The notes under the pieces: generated by a model
The model's input: only the letters and a program-made list of their open reading frames with translations
Told to the model about the DNA's origin: nothing
Database searches by the model: none
Made by a program: the position numbers and the translations under genes
In this document: positions 48,411-59,879 of the stretch, piece by piece
How positions within the stretch are numbered: the first letter of the stretch is position 1
How the letters are laid out: each line of letters opens with the position of its first letter
Source of the DNA: Ascaphus truei
Taxonomy: Eukaryota > Chordata > Amphibia > Anura > Ascaphidae
Assembly (NCBI GenBank): GCA_036426205.1
Contig: CM071570.1
Span: 143,522,450 to 143,586,449, forward strand
Reading direction: 5' to 3'
DNA: 64,000 nucleotides

Positions 48411-49500
48411 ACAATTTGTTGTGTTTTCAATTGTCTATTTCTGTTATTTTTTAGGTATTTGCTTTTTAATTGTGGTTTATTTTTGGTCTTTTGCTTTGTA
48501 ACAATCATGTTTATTTGGAGTTTCCTTTTATTTATTGATGTGTTTTTTTAGGCGTATTAATTTTTAATTCTGGTGTTTATTTGGTATTTGCTTTATTGAT
48601 TGCTTGTAACTTTGTTGTGTTTACTTGTTTATTTGGTGATTGTTTTGACTCAATTGGATATTGTTGGTGGTTGATAATTGTTTGGTTGACCATTCGCTGT
48701 GATAGCGGTAAATCATTCCCATATTATATGGCCACGATGTACCACTGTGCCAATTAATTGGTTTGTTGGCATTTGTAATGTATTTATTTTTCTATGTAAT
48801 GTGTTTTATTTTGGGCCTGTTTTTTTTTTTTTTATCTTCCCCATTTATTGTTATAACGTTAACGCATGGCCATATTATATGGGCATGCTTTAACACTGTG
48901 CCAACCAATGGATAGTGGGGGTGGTGTCCCCGGGTAGGGTGGGTTAACCCCTTAACTACTATAGCGGTAACTAATCCTAAAGTGATTAAGGGGTTAGGGG
49001 CCATTAGATTGTATTTTTTATTGTATTGTTGATGCCCACGGAGGACAAGGACGGTGATAAGCACGAGGGTGGCGTTCATCATGGCAGGGTTAAGTGCAAG
49101 TTTTATTACCTTTATGCTGCTGATTTATGTTTTATTTTAAATGGGCAAATGCACTATTATCCATATCTGGATAATAGTAATTTTGCCCATTACTGTACTG
49201 TATGCATTGGTGGAGTTGGGTGTATTTATAGCAATGTATTGCACTTTTGTTTCTGTTTTCGGCACAGGATTGGTACTGCAGGCCACCGGGAACCCCCGGA
49301 CACCACCTGGAGGACACCAGAGACCACCCAAGGAACCCTGAAAGCCTCTAGTATCAATCCTGTGCAGAAAAAAAATGCTTTAATGTGAGGGTATTGGTGG
49401 GTAGTGCAAATTGTAATATTTATTGGTAGCAGAGGGGGTGAGTGAAGGGCCAAGTACCCCCTTCAGTCACCCCCTCAGCACTCAATAAACCTATTGTGCC
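48411..49500. repeat. Sequence related to the fold-back element interior
   Basis: T/G-rich DNA. GGCCATATTATATGGGCATG and GCCATATTATATGG-type words occur inverted (48720 and 48868). TATCCATATCTGGATAATAG at 49159-49178 matches the 17.46-kb interior of the fold-back element. No gene recognised. Confidence 0.5.
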
Positions 49501-51060
49501 TTAAACCCATCATTGCCTTAGCAGCTAGCCGCTAAGATAATGAAGCTGCTTTAATGTAATTTTTACTAATAGTGTGCAGGAGAAGGGGGTCTCCTGAGCT
49601 GAACCGCTTTGACTTCAGTCTCAGGGACGCCCTGCTTCCCGAGTTACAGACCCTTGTATGGGGCATCGGGAGGAACCTGAGGAAGCAAGAGTCACTTGCG
49701 AAACGCGTAGTTCCCTGCCGGTGTACCCTTTTTGCCTTGGACACTCAGCATCCATACCCCAGACGAGCCCCTTGTATGCGGTCCGGACGTCGGACAAGCC
49801 ATCGGGAGTGTTCCGCTGTTGGAGCTGTTCAGTGGATTTATAATGTGTGAGTTTATGTTACACCTTTTACTATTAATAAATGGTCTATACTATTAACTTG
49901 TGGACACGACTCTTTCCCTACAATAATCACAGGAGGGATGCCCGCCATCTTGAGTGACGTCACCCGGGTAGATTGAATGAAGACACTACCTAACACTTAT
50001 CTGCAGGAGTTACTTGATGGGAATCTACTCACACATGGCCGTGTGAGTAATAGTATTTTACTTCCCATATCCCTCTGTTATTATTATTATTGAGCCACAC
50101 TATATTCAGATTATACTCTTACTATTTTTGCTGGGTATCCTTCATCTGGATTTAACGTTGAAGCACATGCGCTGACCATATCCACAATTCCTTGCACTAC
50201 AGGAGGATCCAGGGATGATCCTCTCTTTTGGTCGAGCAGAAGTGCAACACTAAGGGCTTGTATAGTCTCTTTATTTTATGGCATTTTTTTTAGCCCTATT
50301 CGGTTTGAATGTATTTTATCAATTGTTTGTAAATACAATTTGTGATTATCCAGGGAGCGCCCCAGTTACCCAATTCCATGGGGCAACGGGTGCCAGTGTC
50401 GCCTCCATTTTTAAATTGTCCGCATCATGTGACCACGGTATTTAAATAATGGATGAGATACAGCACCCCATACCAGGGCCTATAACTCGGGAAGCAGGGG
50501 GTCCCCGAGGATGAAATCAATGCGGTTCATCTCAGGAGATCCCTGCTCCCGCATACTATTAATACAAATGACATTAAAGCAGCTTCATTACCATAGCGGA
50601 TAGCTGCTACAGTAACAACATTTTTTTTTTGGGGGGGGGAGTTTGATACTAGTGTCCGGGAGCAGGGGGTCTTCCCGAGATACAGGCCCTGTTGTATGTA
50701 TGTATGTACATAGTGTTTTCACAGTAGTAATACACGTGACAAACATAAATAACAAATAATACAAATAATAGATTATGGGAATAAGTGCTTCAGACATAAA
50801 AGTAACATTTCGGGAGGAGTCCCTGCTCCTAAGAGCTTACAATCTACTTTAACACCCTGTTATGGGGTGCCGGTATCCCAGTGCAGGATTTAAAACCCTC
50901 GGTCATGTGACGCAGGAGATTTAAAAGCACACGGGATACTGGCACCCCAAAATGGGGGGCCTGTATCTCGGGAAGCAGGGAGTTCCAGAGACTGAAACCA
51001 ATGCGGTTCAGCTCAGGAGACCGCCCTGCTCCCACACACTATTATCAAAATTAATTTTTT
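49501..51060. repeat. Fold-back family segments
   Basis: Three segments (49505-49640, 50340-50580 and 50640-51050) carry the words found in the arms at 15.4 and 19.6 kb: TTAGCAGCTAGCCGCTAAG, CTCGGGAAGCAGGGGGTCC, ATGCGGTTCAGCTCAGGAGA and GGTGCCGGTATCCC. 50640-51050 contains both orientations and forms a hairpin. Intervening DNA includes (G)n at 50631-50638. Confidence 0.65.
49664..49723 (+). ncRNA. Hammerhead-like ribozyme fold, Penelope type
   Basis: CTGAGGA (49677-49683) fits the CUGANGA core. Stem II is GCAAG / CTTGC around AGTCA (49685-49699), then GAA, then a self-complementary ACGCGT (49703-49708) as minimal stem III, then A as the base before cleavage. Stem I pairs GGAAC (49672-49676) with GTTCC (49710-49714) and, past a small internal loop, CATCGG (49664-49669) with CCGGTG (49718-49723). 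All three helices form. The mismatch with the textbook motif is one extra A between the core and stem II (49684), which could reduce or abolish cleavage. Confidence 0.55.
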
Positions 51061-51428
51061 TTACTGCACGTTCGCCTGTAAGAGCCGTGCATGGAGACAC
51101 AGCATCTCCATGCAACTCTTGCAGCTGCACTTTTTTCTATCAGTTATCGCGCTATAGGATTTATAGCGTGATAGCACGATACAAAAAACAGGTCGGACGA
51201 TAGTACTTTTTTATTTAAATCAGCCTAAAAAAAATGACTTTCACTTTTTAGTGAATACCATTTTTGGACTCATGTCTTAAAGCGTGATAAAAAAAATGCA
51301 TAGTCGGGCAAAAAAATATTTTATCACTGCTTTGTGAATAGGCCCCTATGCCTCTGTACCTCAGTTACCAAAAACAGATTGTAAGCTCATGTGGGTAGCA
51401 AATGTCTGTAAAATTCCTGTGTGCTTCT

Positions 51429-51766
51429 TAGGCTACGTACATAGTGGATCCAAGGTGCGAGTGATGTCACTCTAGCCAAATCCAAACCAATGGAGGCCTA
51501 TGCGCGTGTCCATAGTGCGTGCACGTGAGCGCAGAGGCAGCTGATGCATGGCGAGACAAACTTATTTGTCTTTGCCACACAAAGGTCGGGTCATGTGGGC
51601 GGTTCTGCAATGATAGCGAACTGCTCACGTGTGGTCACGGGCACGCCCCCCACGGCACCCCTTCGCTACGCCCCCCCATTGCTCAACCATGCAGGACACA
51701 GATCTTGACAACTACAGGCACGCGTGACGTCACGCACGCCTGTACTATATCCAAGGTCTTACACTG
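51429..51766. repeat. Possible diverged Harbinger-like MITE
   Basis: Starts TTAGGCTACGTACATAGTGG and ends near TGTACTATATCCAAGG. The plan resembles the 38.2-kb element, with a CpG-rich interior, but the ends are too diverged to be sure. Confidence 0.35.
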
Positions 51767-52086
51767 TACAGGCATACCCCACATTAACGTACGCAATGGG
51801 ACCGGAGCATGTATGTAAAGTGAAAATGTACTTAAAGTGAAGCACTACCTTTTCCCACTTATCGATGCATGTTCTGTACTGCAATCATCATATACGTGCA
51901 TAACTGATGTAAATAACGCATGTGTAACAGGCTCTATAGTCTCCCCGCTTGCACACAGCTTCGGTACAGGTAGGGAGCCGGTATTGCTGTTCAGGACGTG
52001 CTGACAGACGCATGCGCGAGCTGCTGTTTGCCTATTGGGCGATATGTCCTTACTCGCGAGTGTCCTTAAAGTGGGATATGTCTATA
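51767..52086. mobile_element. TA-flanked MITE, CAGGCATACCCC family, copy 1
   Basis: Starts CAGGCATACCCCACATTAAC at 51769 and ends at a decayed GGGATATGTCTA, flanked by TA. The interior matches copy 2 (53.58-53.91 kb) over its whole length in inverted orientation, including CTCTATAGTCTCCCCGCTTG and GGTAGGGAGCCGGTATTGCT. Confidence 0.85.
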
Positions 52087-53575
52087 CTGTACTATACTTG
52101 GGAAGCGCTTTGTGTCCCATTGGAGGAGAGAACACAAGAAAGGGGAACCTAGTAGGTAGCACTCAGTCACTAACTGGTGATTAATGAAGTTCTTAAAATC
52201 AATTTGAATGTCCAAAATGAATGTAAAAACGTGGGTGTTAAAGCAAACACTGGTGTGATGACTGATCGTTGGATAGGCACCGTAGGGGTGCTCACGATCA
52301 GACTAATGTATAAAATGACTAAATTCCGTCATTGTATATGGTCCTAGAGAGATAGGAGAGCCATTGATAGGGGTAAAATGGAGAATAAATACACAACACC
52401 TTTTCCCTGCATGAAATCAATAGAGCGCTCAGCTGTCTATAGTAACACCAGCTTGAGCGCTATGATACAAATTTGTTTAGTCCCATTGGAAGAAAAGAGC
52501 TATATTAAATAAAGTGATTATTATCAAATCAGAAAAAAACACAAAAGTTCTGGCATCTTTGATTTGACCCCTTTTAAAAGCAAATTAGACTTGTACTTGA
52601 GTGGCACACACTATAATATCAATCTATTTGGAAGGAAAGAGGTAAAATGACAAAATTAGGGTAATTTCTACATTTTGTCATTCTGTAGAGTAGAAAGACA
52701 AGATTCATTTGATGGGAAATATTAACGTCCACACCTACCTGCACCCCTTCTGAGAAGTGTAGATTTTAGTCACACAACATTTAGAGAAAAGACAGTTGCA
52801 AACTACTTCTGTACTGCACAAGCACACTTTTGCTAGTGTATAAATGAGGCATTTTATGTTTGAAACCATTGGACAATTACACTGGAATATTGCTATTTTA
52901 CATTTTGTCCTTATGAAAACAAAAAGTATTTGCTGTCGAAATTATGCTCAAAGGACCAACATCGTGAAGGGCGTTCTTCAAGTTATTTTCAAGCTTCCCC
53001 CCCCCTCTCTCCTTCCTTTTATACCGCAGAATAGTAAGGTTGTTGAAAAGCACAGCAAGACACAAAGAAGAATAGAATGGCAAGTTTTAACAATACATTA
53101 TCCTCTACATGACATAGGAGGAAAAAAAAATCTATAGTGACAGTTTTATGATTACATTCCATGTATATCACACAGATGAGTTATAAGATAAAGTAAGAAA
53201 AAGGCACAGAGCTGCATTAGGAGATAACACCTGAAGTCCCAGATTGTTACTGGCTTTCTTGTTCAAGCCCCTTCATCTCCTTGCACCTCAGTTTACAACT
53301 TTTACTGTACTTTTGTTTCAGTTGAGACCCCTCCTACAACATAGGCTTTAAAGGCCTTTCTTTTCGTGGGCTCATATAACTGAAATCATTTAGTGCTAGA
53401 AGGGTCTGCCACATAATGTGCAGCAGCAGCAGCAGCAGGTCCTTTATGCTGTACCACCAGCACTTGTAAAATCTTTGAACAGGCCATCGTCTAATTTCGT
53501 AATAGCTCTTGGTAAAAAGGAGGTGGTAAGCGCTGGCAGAAAGAACTGATATTATTGTCAGAAGTAAAAGTATAC
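52087..53575. other. No gene recognised; DNA between two inverted MITEs
   Basis: AT-rich DNA with a (CAG)n-like tract at 53418-53436. 52200-52500 resembles dispersed-repeat sequence (GAGCGCT words in both orientations). No exon with a known product. Confidence 0.45.
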
Positions 53576-53911
53576 TACAGGCATACCCCGGTTTAAGGAC
53601 ACTCACTTTAAGTACACTCGCGAGTAAGGACATATCGGCCAATAGGCAAATGGCAGCTCACGCATGCGCCTGTCAGCACATCCTGAACAGCAATACCGGC
53701 TCCCTACCTGTACAGAAGCTGTGCTCAAGCGGGGAGACTATAGAGCCTGTTACACATGTGTTATTTACATCAGTTATGCACGTATATGACGATTGCAGTA
53801 CAGTACATGCATTGATAAGTGGGAAAAAGGTAGTGCTTCACTTTAAGTACATTTTCGCTTTACATACATGCGCCGGTCCCATTGCGTACGTTAATGCAGG
53901 GTATGCCTGTA
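53576..53911. mobile_element. TA-flanked MITE, CAGGCATACCCC family, copy 2 (inverted)
   Basis: Starts CAGGCATACCCCGGTTTAAG at 53578 and ends GCAGGGTATGCCTG at 53909, flanked by TA. Both ends are intact. It lies in the opposite orientation to copy 1. Confidence 0.9.
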
Positions 53912-53939
53912 TACACTTAAGGGGAAATTCTCTCACATA

Positions 53940-54115
53940 ATGCCCTCACATTATGCTCTATGGTAGTGGTTATAACGGTGTATGTACGTAGTGCCCTCAC
54001 ATTATACTCTATGGTAGTGGTTATAACGGTGCATGTACGTAGTGCCCTCACATTATGCTCTATGGTAGTGGTTATAACGGTGCATGTACGTAGTGCCCTC
54101 ACATTATACTCTATG
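53940..54115. repeat. 51-bp tandem repeat, about 3.5 copies
   Basis: Unit TGCCCTCACATTATGCTCTA, then TGGTAGTGGTTATAACGGTG and CATGTACGTAG. Copies differ at one or two positions only. The last partial copy breaks into sequence resembling a hAT-element end (GTTTTCAACCAGTGTTCCAT). Confidence 0.95.
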
Positions 54116-55059
54116 ATAGTTGTTTTCAACCAGTGTTCCATGGAATCTTGGTGTTTCACTAGAGGTTTCCAGGGGCTGGTTGGTATCAAATTTGGTCATG
54201 GTTGACATTGGAGTGCACATTTGATTTTGCTATTTTTTTAAAATGTAATAATTCAATAGGTAGTTTGATAGATATTCGTAGGTTGTGTAGTATACGAGTA
54301 GCAGCTAGAAACCATGCAATAGAGAATAGCTCTACAGAAGCTAGTTGGGTTAAATAATTAGGGGAAATAAATTAGTAGCAGATCAACTTTACAGACAACT
54401 AAAAAAAGCCTCTGGAAGTCAGAGCTGAGAGATTGTATAATGCTTCTCAAAATATTCCTTCCACTTAACTTAGATCTGCTCTCTTTGCAGCCGACATCAA
54501 TTGGACTCTTTCTAATTCTAGGTGATCAAACCTAGCAGCAGACAATATATTTATACTGCACTGACACTTCTTGCAAGCGCTTCAGGAGGTGCCAATGCAA
54601 GGTGCCATCGTGCTTCCCAATGTGCTAAAAGCAGACACAATAATTGTAAACAAAAACTAGAAGAGGGTGTGAGCTCTCCTAATATTGTGATCAGTAAATA
54701 TGAAATCTCAATTAATAAACTTAAAGTGAAAAAGGAATTATAAATAATGTGGTGATAAAAAAATAAAAGTGAAGTGAACAAATGATTAAATCACACACTC
54801 GTGAATACCCAATGTGATATATATCTTATATAAATCAATAATAATAAGTGTTCTTTTTCCAACACCCCTGAACGTGCAAATACAAAATTGTGTGATAATA
54901 AGTTTGTAAAGCAGTTCAAATACACCCTTCTAAGGACCATTCCAATAGTCCTTCAGTTGCAGCAATGTCCTACAGGTAAGGGGAGCGCAGAGTTTCACAG
55001 TTGCAATATAAAATGGATAAAGAGAATACAATAGCGTAACCACACCCAAACATTTTTTG

Positions 55060-55500
55060 GGGATGCATTTAGTATAAAGCCTGCCTATTTCGGACAACTG
55101 AGAAATTCAAGTTTAATTCCAATATCACAGGAGAGTATTTTTTTGATTGAAAATTATATCAATTGTAAATCAGAATATGTGGTATACTTATTGGAGTGCC
55201 CTTGTGGCCTCCAATACATAGGACGTACATGAAGACATCTGTGAGTATATATACTAGAACACCTAGGAAATATTAGGAGGAAGGTGTTAACTCACAGTGT
55301 GTCAAAACCCTTGGTATCCATCACCAAGCTACCCTCAGGGACTGACTTTTAAAGGCATAGGATACTGTATGTCTCACATAATTGGAGAGGAAGTAACAGA
55401 TGAAATGATCTTGCCAAAAGAGAAACATTTTGGATACATAAACTGCATATGCTAGTTTCGTATTGGGCTGAATGTGAACATAGATATAGGAGCATTCATT
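55060..55500 (+). pseudogene. Penelope GIY-YIG endonuclease, decayed
   Basis: The reading frame shows INCKSEYVVYLLECPCGLQY followed by IGRT (about 55162-55233). VVY and YIG occupy the two signature positions of the GIY-YIG nuclease fold, and the CPCG cysteines are typical of the family. Downstream blocks, in shifted frames, include RHL..LEHLGNIRRKVLTHSVSK and GLNVNIDIGAF. Stops (for example right after IGRT) show that it is inactive. Confidence 0.8.
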
Positions 55501-56154
55501 ATCTAGAGAGATTTTAAACCAATGTTGCTATAAAAACAGCCAATATAAATTATTCACATATATTGATCTCTGGTGAAATGTCTTTTAATAAAGACTGTAA
55601 ATCAACATATAGGGCTAATGGTTCAGCATCTGTTCTATCATTTTGTAATATTGTTTTAATATATTGGATTGTAGTCGTATCTTGGTATCAGATATTTATA
55701 TAGAAATCATTACAACCATATCTCTTTCAAATATGATGCATCTTTTTAATTGCATATAATATTGATTTTACACTGGTGTATATTCTCATCCATGTTTTTC
55801 ATCTCTTCTCATCTCATTCCATATGTGACCAGTTTTATCATATGATAGGATAGATTTTAGGATTAAAGTGAAGTTAATTTGTATAATGTCATCATTTTAA
55901 ATACTTTGTATATTTGTTTAATGTATTCTGAATACTTGCTAGTAAATTCGTTTTTTTATAACCACTTTGAGTGCGACAATGCGCAGAGCGAAACTATAAT
56001 AGTTGGGACAGATGCTATTAGAATATGATAGAGGGAATCACTGATCCCCAGACACAGTTACATTCAGTTAATTGGGGATTAGCAATACACCAATACGATA
56101 GCGATTCACAATTGCATTAGGGGTTTAAATAGGAGCATCATAAAGACAAGCAAT

Positions 56155-56195
56155 ACAATTCCTGAAGAAGCCTCTGTGAAACGCGTTGGAATAGG
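56155..56195 (+). ncRNA. Decayed hammerhead-like motif in the Penelope remnant
   Basis: CTGAAGA (56163-56169) is followed by AGCC and TCTG, then GAAACGCGT and TGGAAT. The core and the ACGCGT minimal stem III are preserved and GAAT can pair with ATTC upstream, but stem II is poor. It is probably a relic. Confidence 0.4.
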
Positions 56196-56694
56196 TGAAC
56201 CTGAGAGAGTGGTGAAAGATTTGAGCTAGTCCAGCTGAAAGTTCCAGTTCCCTGAAGAGCCGTCACCAGAAATGACGTAGAGACGCGGAGAGCGCCGAAA
56301 CAGGCAAGGAGGATGCCACAGGCAAGGGTTTCCACCATTGTATTTAGTTTGCGCATTTTTAATATGCTAAAATGCGAGTGCACATTTTATGTTTTTATGA
56401 AGTATATAGAAAGTTGTAGACATACTACATCTTCAGTATTTCTTTTATCTGATGCGTGTTGGGGATTTGAAAGACTGGGAGTTACACTAGAAGGAACCAT
56501 ATTGGAGAGGAACCCTTGCTCTAAATCAGAGAGGCAATGCCTCTGATAAGCTAATTACTACTAGGAATATGAGAGTGAGGCATACACACATTGATACATT
56601 TAGGTTCATGTTATGAACTGGTTAGACTAGTGTATTTATATTGCAACTGTGAAACTCTGCGCTCCCCTTACATGGAAGAAATTACTGTTAAGGA

Positions 56695-57290
56695 TAATTT
56701 TATTTTTCATTGAACCCTTCCATGCCAGTAAATAACAAATGGGTAAGATCCTCCACTTTAACAGAGCAAGACAGGGTGAAAAAAAGAATCATCAAATCTC
56801 TATAAAAAAAGACACTTCGCCCGAACTGAAAAGTTACAAACAACACCCAACACCCAACACCAAATAAAGACAAAAGAAACAAAAAAAAGGGAGAGATGCA
56901 GTACTGCTATGAAGGGGTTTCAGGAAAGAAAAATATTGATAAGAATAAATTCCTCCGCTTTCCTTATTCATGGCAGTAAAAATTAATGGGAAGAACCCTA
57001 AGCAATTCTCAAGGGATGGGCGAGACGAAAAAAAAACAAACCACTATAAAACTTTTTTTTATGGAATTATAGAGAATGTATAAGTATTCACCTAGAAAAT
57101 GTGTGTGAAGGAGATTATCCTGCAGCTTTACAGCGTTATCCAACTGTTGCTTGAGCTTTTTCTCCTCGTGACACGGATAATGATCTTGTAGAATGGGCTT
57201 TCAATACTGGAGGAAGTTCTGCGCCTTTTTGTTCATGTGCCTTCTTTATATACACTTTAGCAACCTTGCTTTTCGTTGGCTTTTTTTCCC
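56695..57290 (-). pseudogene. DIRS retrotransposon tyrosine recombinase C-terminus and element end
   Basis: The minus strand from about 57275 reads KVAKVYIKKAHEQKG then ELPPVLKAHSTRSLS, with the catalytic HSTR box at 57195-57184, and after a frame break CKAAG and SPSHTF near 57125-57095. This is the end of a DIRS tyrosine recombinase. Stops replace expected residues, including the tryptophan after CKAAG. Below it, CATGCCAGTAAATAACAAAT (56721) and TCATGGCAGTAAAAATTAAT (56969) form a diverged direct repeat, likely part of the element's terminal repeats. It is the opposite strand to the copy at 1.9-2.4 kb and a different fragment. Confidence 0.78.
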
Positions 57291-57299
57291 AGCACAAAT

Positions 57300-57585
57300 T
57301 GAGATTTTAATCTGTGTCCGTCTTTAATGAATTGCGTATTTTATGATCTGGATATGTTACCCATTTTAAGAGAGAAAAAATCCTACTTATTTTATTCATA
57401 TTGTCCCAGGTTCTCTAACAAACTTCATCCTTTTCATTAAAATGAAAACTACATTTTATTGTCCATGATTCCCAAAGTACACGGATATCAGATATGTACA
57501 ATTTTGACCAATACAGACCCCAAATTAGCAGGATCCTTAACAGCTGAATTTTTCAGGGCTGAATATAAAAAGGCACAAGACCCCA
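57300..57585. other. No gene recognised
   Basis: A short plus-strand frame at 57459-57650 (IPKVHGYQICTILTNTDPKL) has no family I recognise and lacks clear splice sites. Confidence 0.4.
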
Positions 57586-57599
57586 TTGAAAAGGCAAGA

Positions 57600-57825
57600 C
57601 TAACCCAATCTTTTTCCCCTGCGCCCCTCACCTTGGCTCTGGCGTTCTGACGTCACAACGCCATAGCAATGCGGCATCTCCAGAAGCCACCTGAGCCAAG
57701 GTAAGTGAAGTTTACAGAGGCCTTTACCGCTCCCTCTGCATTTAATTTAATTTAAATGCCTTCGGGAAGCGCAGGGGGGCTCTGTAAACCTCACGCCCCC
57801 CAGTTTGCGCACCCCTGCCCTAGCA
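57600..57825. repeat. Possible hAT-type repeat end
   Basis: GC-richer segment ending AGTTTGCGCACCCCTGCC. A related segment at 62515-62760 carries GTGGGTGCACATTTTTTGGG, GCCTCTGCAACC and AATAAATGCAGAGGGACCG in similar order, so the two appear to be copies of one family. Confidence 0.4.
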
Positions 57826-57829
57826 TACA

Positions 57830-59515
57830 AATATCCTCACAAAAATATATCTTTCTGAAAATACATGTCCCAAGGAATTTAAACGTGGCTAGCATGTTTT
57901 TCCAAACACACATTTTTGGCTAGAAACCTTTTTTTTTCCTTCAAACAAAAAAGTAAATTTATGAAAAAACGACTACTTTTTAAAAGACTACTAATTTCAT
58001 AGGTGGACCCTCCTCCCCCACCCCTACAGCAAGGTGGGAGAACGGAGTTGCAGGGGGATTTTTTTTTTTACATAACTTTAGGAAGTGCTGATGAGCTGCT
58101 ACTGCTGTTAGCAGAGGCCAATTTAAATCCCCTATGGCTGCACAGGGGGGTGTAGGGGGAGAAGAGTGCATAACGTACTCGATATGTTACAAGGGCCACC
58201 AGTGTTCCAGACCTCATGACATACCTGCTATTACTACTTTAGACAATCCCTTCTGCCATTTCTTCCAGATCCTAAAATAAACGGTTTAAGTCGAGACCTT
58301 TCTAGCTTTTAGCAACAGATCAATCACCTAACCGGAAAGGCCCTTTGCTTCCAACATCCTTTAATTTTTAGGTCTGGCTGCAGAATTTAGGTACCAGTGG
58401 AAACACATAAGCAAGATCAAAATCACATGGCACCACTGGGGCCTTTATCTGCTCTGATACTTTATGCTTTTGATCTTGTGTAGAAGCAAGAATGGTTTGT
58501 AAAAGAAGAAAATAAAATAAGTGATTGTAAGCGTTAAAATAACTAAATACAACATGAATAAATAAGCATTTGAAAAAATAGTTACAATTTGCAAAATGCC
58601 CATAAATGTATTATAAAATGGTGACAGAATATGGAATCCCATAAAGGTTCCTCCATACATCAAATACACGGGGAAAAAAGTATGATGGAAAGCAAAATAA
58701 ATGATCAAAAAAAAAAAAAAAGTCCTTAATTAGACCTTTATAAATAAAAGTTTTAAAAATCAATCCTACAGAAAACACCCTTGTGTATGCAACCTTCTTG
58801 TAAAAACGGGTCTCAAGGACTTAATGAACCGAAGACAGCGGAGCAGGGGCACAAGCACGGACACAGCCTGCGGCATTGCAGAAGGCTGCCCTATGAATGT
58901 TTCAACACATCCCAATCATATAAACTGCAAAAATTAATAAAAACACCATAGGGTGATAGTACAATATAGGATTGGTCACACAGCACACAAAGTGCACTTG
59001 CAGAATGGAAGACAAACAAGCCCCATGCAGCACTCTTTGGTCCCACTATTTTGCGTTCACGGTGCTGGCTAAATTCCAAACGGATCTGGCTTCAGCTCTG
59101 GAGGATGACATCCATCCTTCGTCCCAATCATCTTGTTGGCCGTTCTCCAGAGTTACCACGCGCGTCTCCAAGGTGGGGAGCATAGGCATCAAGTGGCAAT
59201 TTTAATATAAAGCATGCCAAGTGAAGATCTGGGCAGATAGCCAAACTAGCTTTGTGGTACTCCATTTCATTTGAGGGTGGCATGTATAGAGTGTCAAGGG
59301 GTCTTAAATAGGGTTTGTGAAAAGCAGTCATCTTTAGTAAGTAACTATTGTGTGATTAATGCTGGATTAATACTAAACATTAAATCTAATCGATTTATGA
59401 TGGAAACAGGTATTAGCGGGTCTCAAGGAATATAAAAATAAATGTAAAATATCGATCGGTGACTACTTGTTAAGGACAATCCCAAATACATAAAGACAAT
59501 AAATTATATTTAAAA
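57830..59515. other. No gene recognised
   Basis: AT-rich DNA. 58770-59450 carries GGGTCTCAAGGACTTAATGA at 58810 and GCGGGTCTCAAGGAATATA at 59418 and is probably an unclassified dispersed repeat. No exon or RNA gene seen. Confidence 0.45.
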
Positions 59516-59521
59516 AAAAGT

Positions 59522-59877
59522 TACATAGTAGATGAGGTTGAAAAAAGACGTAGGTCCATCAAGTTCAACCTATGCTACATTTAGACACCAGATACTTTAT
59601 CCTATATCTATACTTACTTATTGATCCAGAGGAAGGCAAACAAAAAAACCCATTAAGGGGAAAAATTAATTCCTTCCTGACTCCAAGAATTGGCAATCGG
59701 ATAAATCCCTGGATCAACATCCTTCCCATGTATACTTATTTGGTATATCCCTGTATACCTTTCCCATCTAAAAAGATGTCCAACCTTTTTTTGAACAAAT
59801 CTATTGTATCTGCCATCACAGTCTCCATGGGTATTGAATTCCACATTTTAACTGCCCTTACTGTAAAGTTAATATAA
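59522..59877 (+). repeat. LINE-like dispersed amphibian repeat
   Basis: Contains CATCAAGTTCAACCTATGCT, TTGATCCAGAGGAAGGC, TTAATTCCTTCCTGACTCCA, CCCTGGATCAACATCC and CATGGGTATTGAATTCCACA. This word order is familiar from a very common repeat in frog genomes, probably derived from a CR1-like LINE or a related SINE. No coding frame. Confidence 0.65.
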
Positions 59878-59879
59878 TA

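Larger units (their letters stand above)
54480..56690 (+). mobile_element. Penelope-like retroelement remnant
   Basis: The plus strand near 55150-55500 encodes a GIY-YIG endonuclease domain, the hallmark of Penelope-like elements. The segment is bracketed by an inverted repeat, GTAAGGGGAGCGCAGAGTTT at 54977 and its inverse at about 56655, whose homology continues through CACAGTTGCAATATA. A hammerhead-like motif lies at 56161-56190. No reverse transcriptase block was recognised, so the element is 5'-truncated. The inverted ends fit the rearranged terminal repeats that these elements leave behind. Confidence 0.7.

Noticed and set aside
53334..53642. 102-codon minus-strand frame with a hydrophobic start
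   Set aside because: Its first part is the end of a MITE, and no homologue or splice site is evident.
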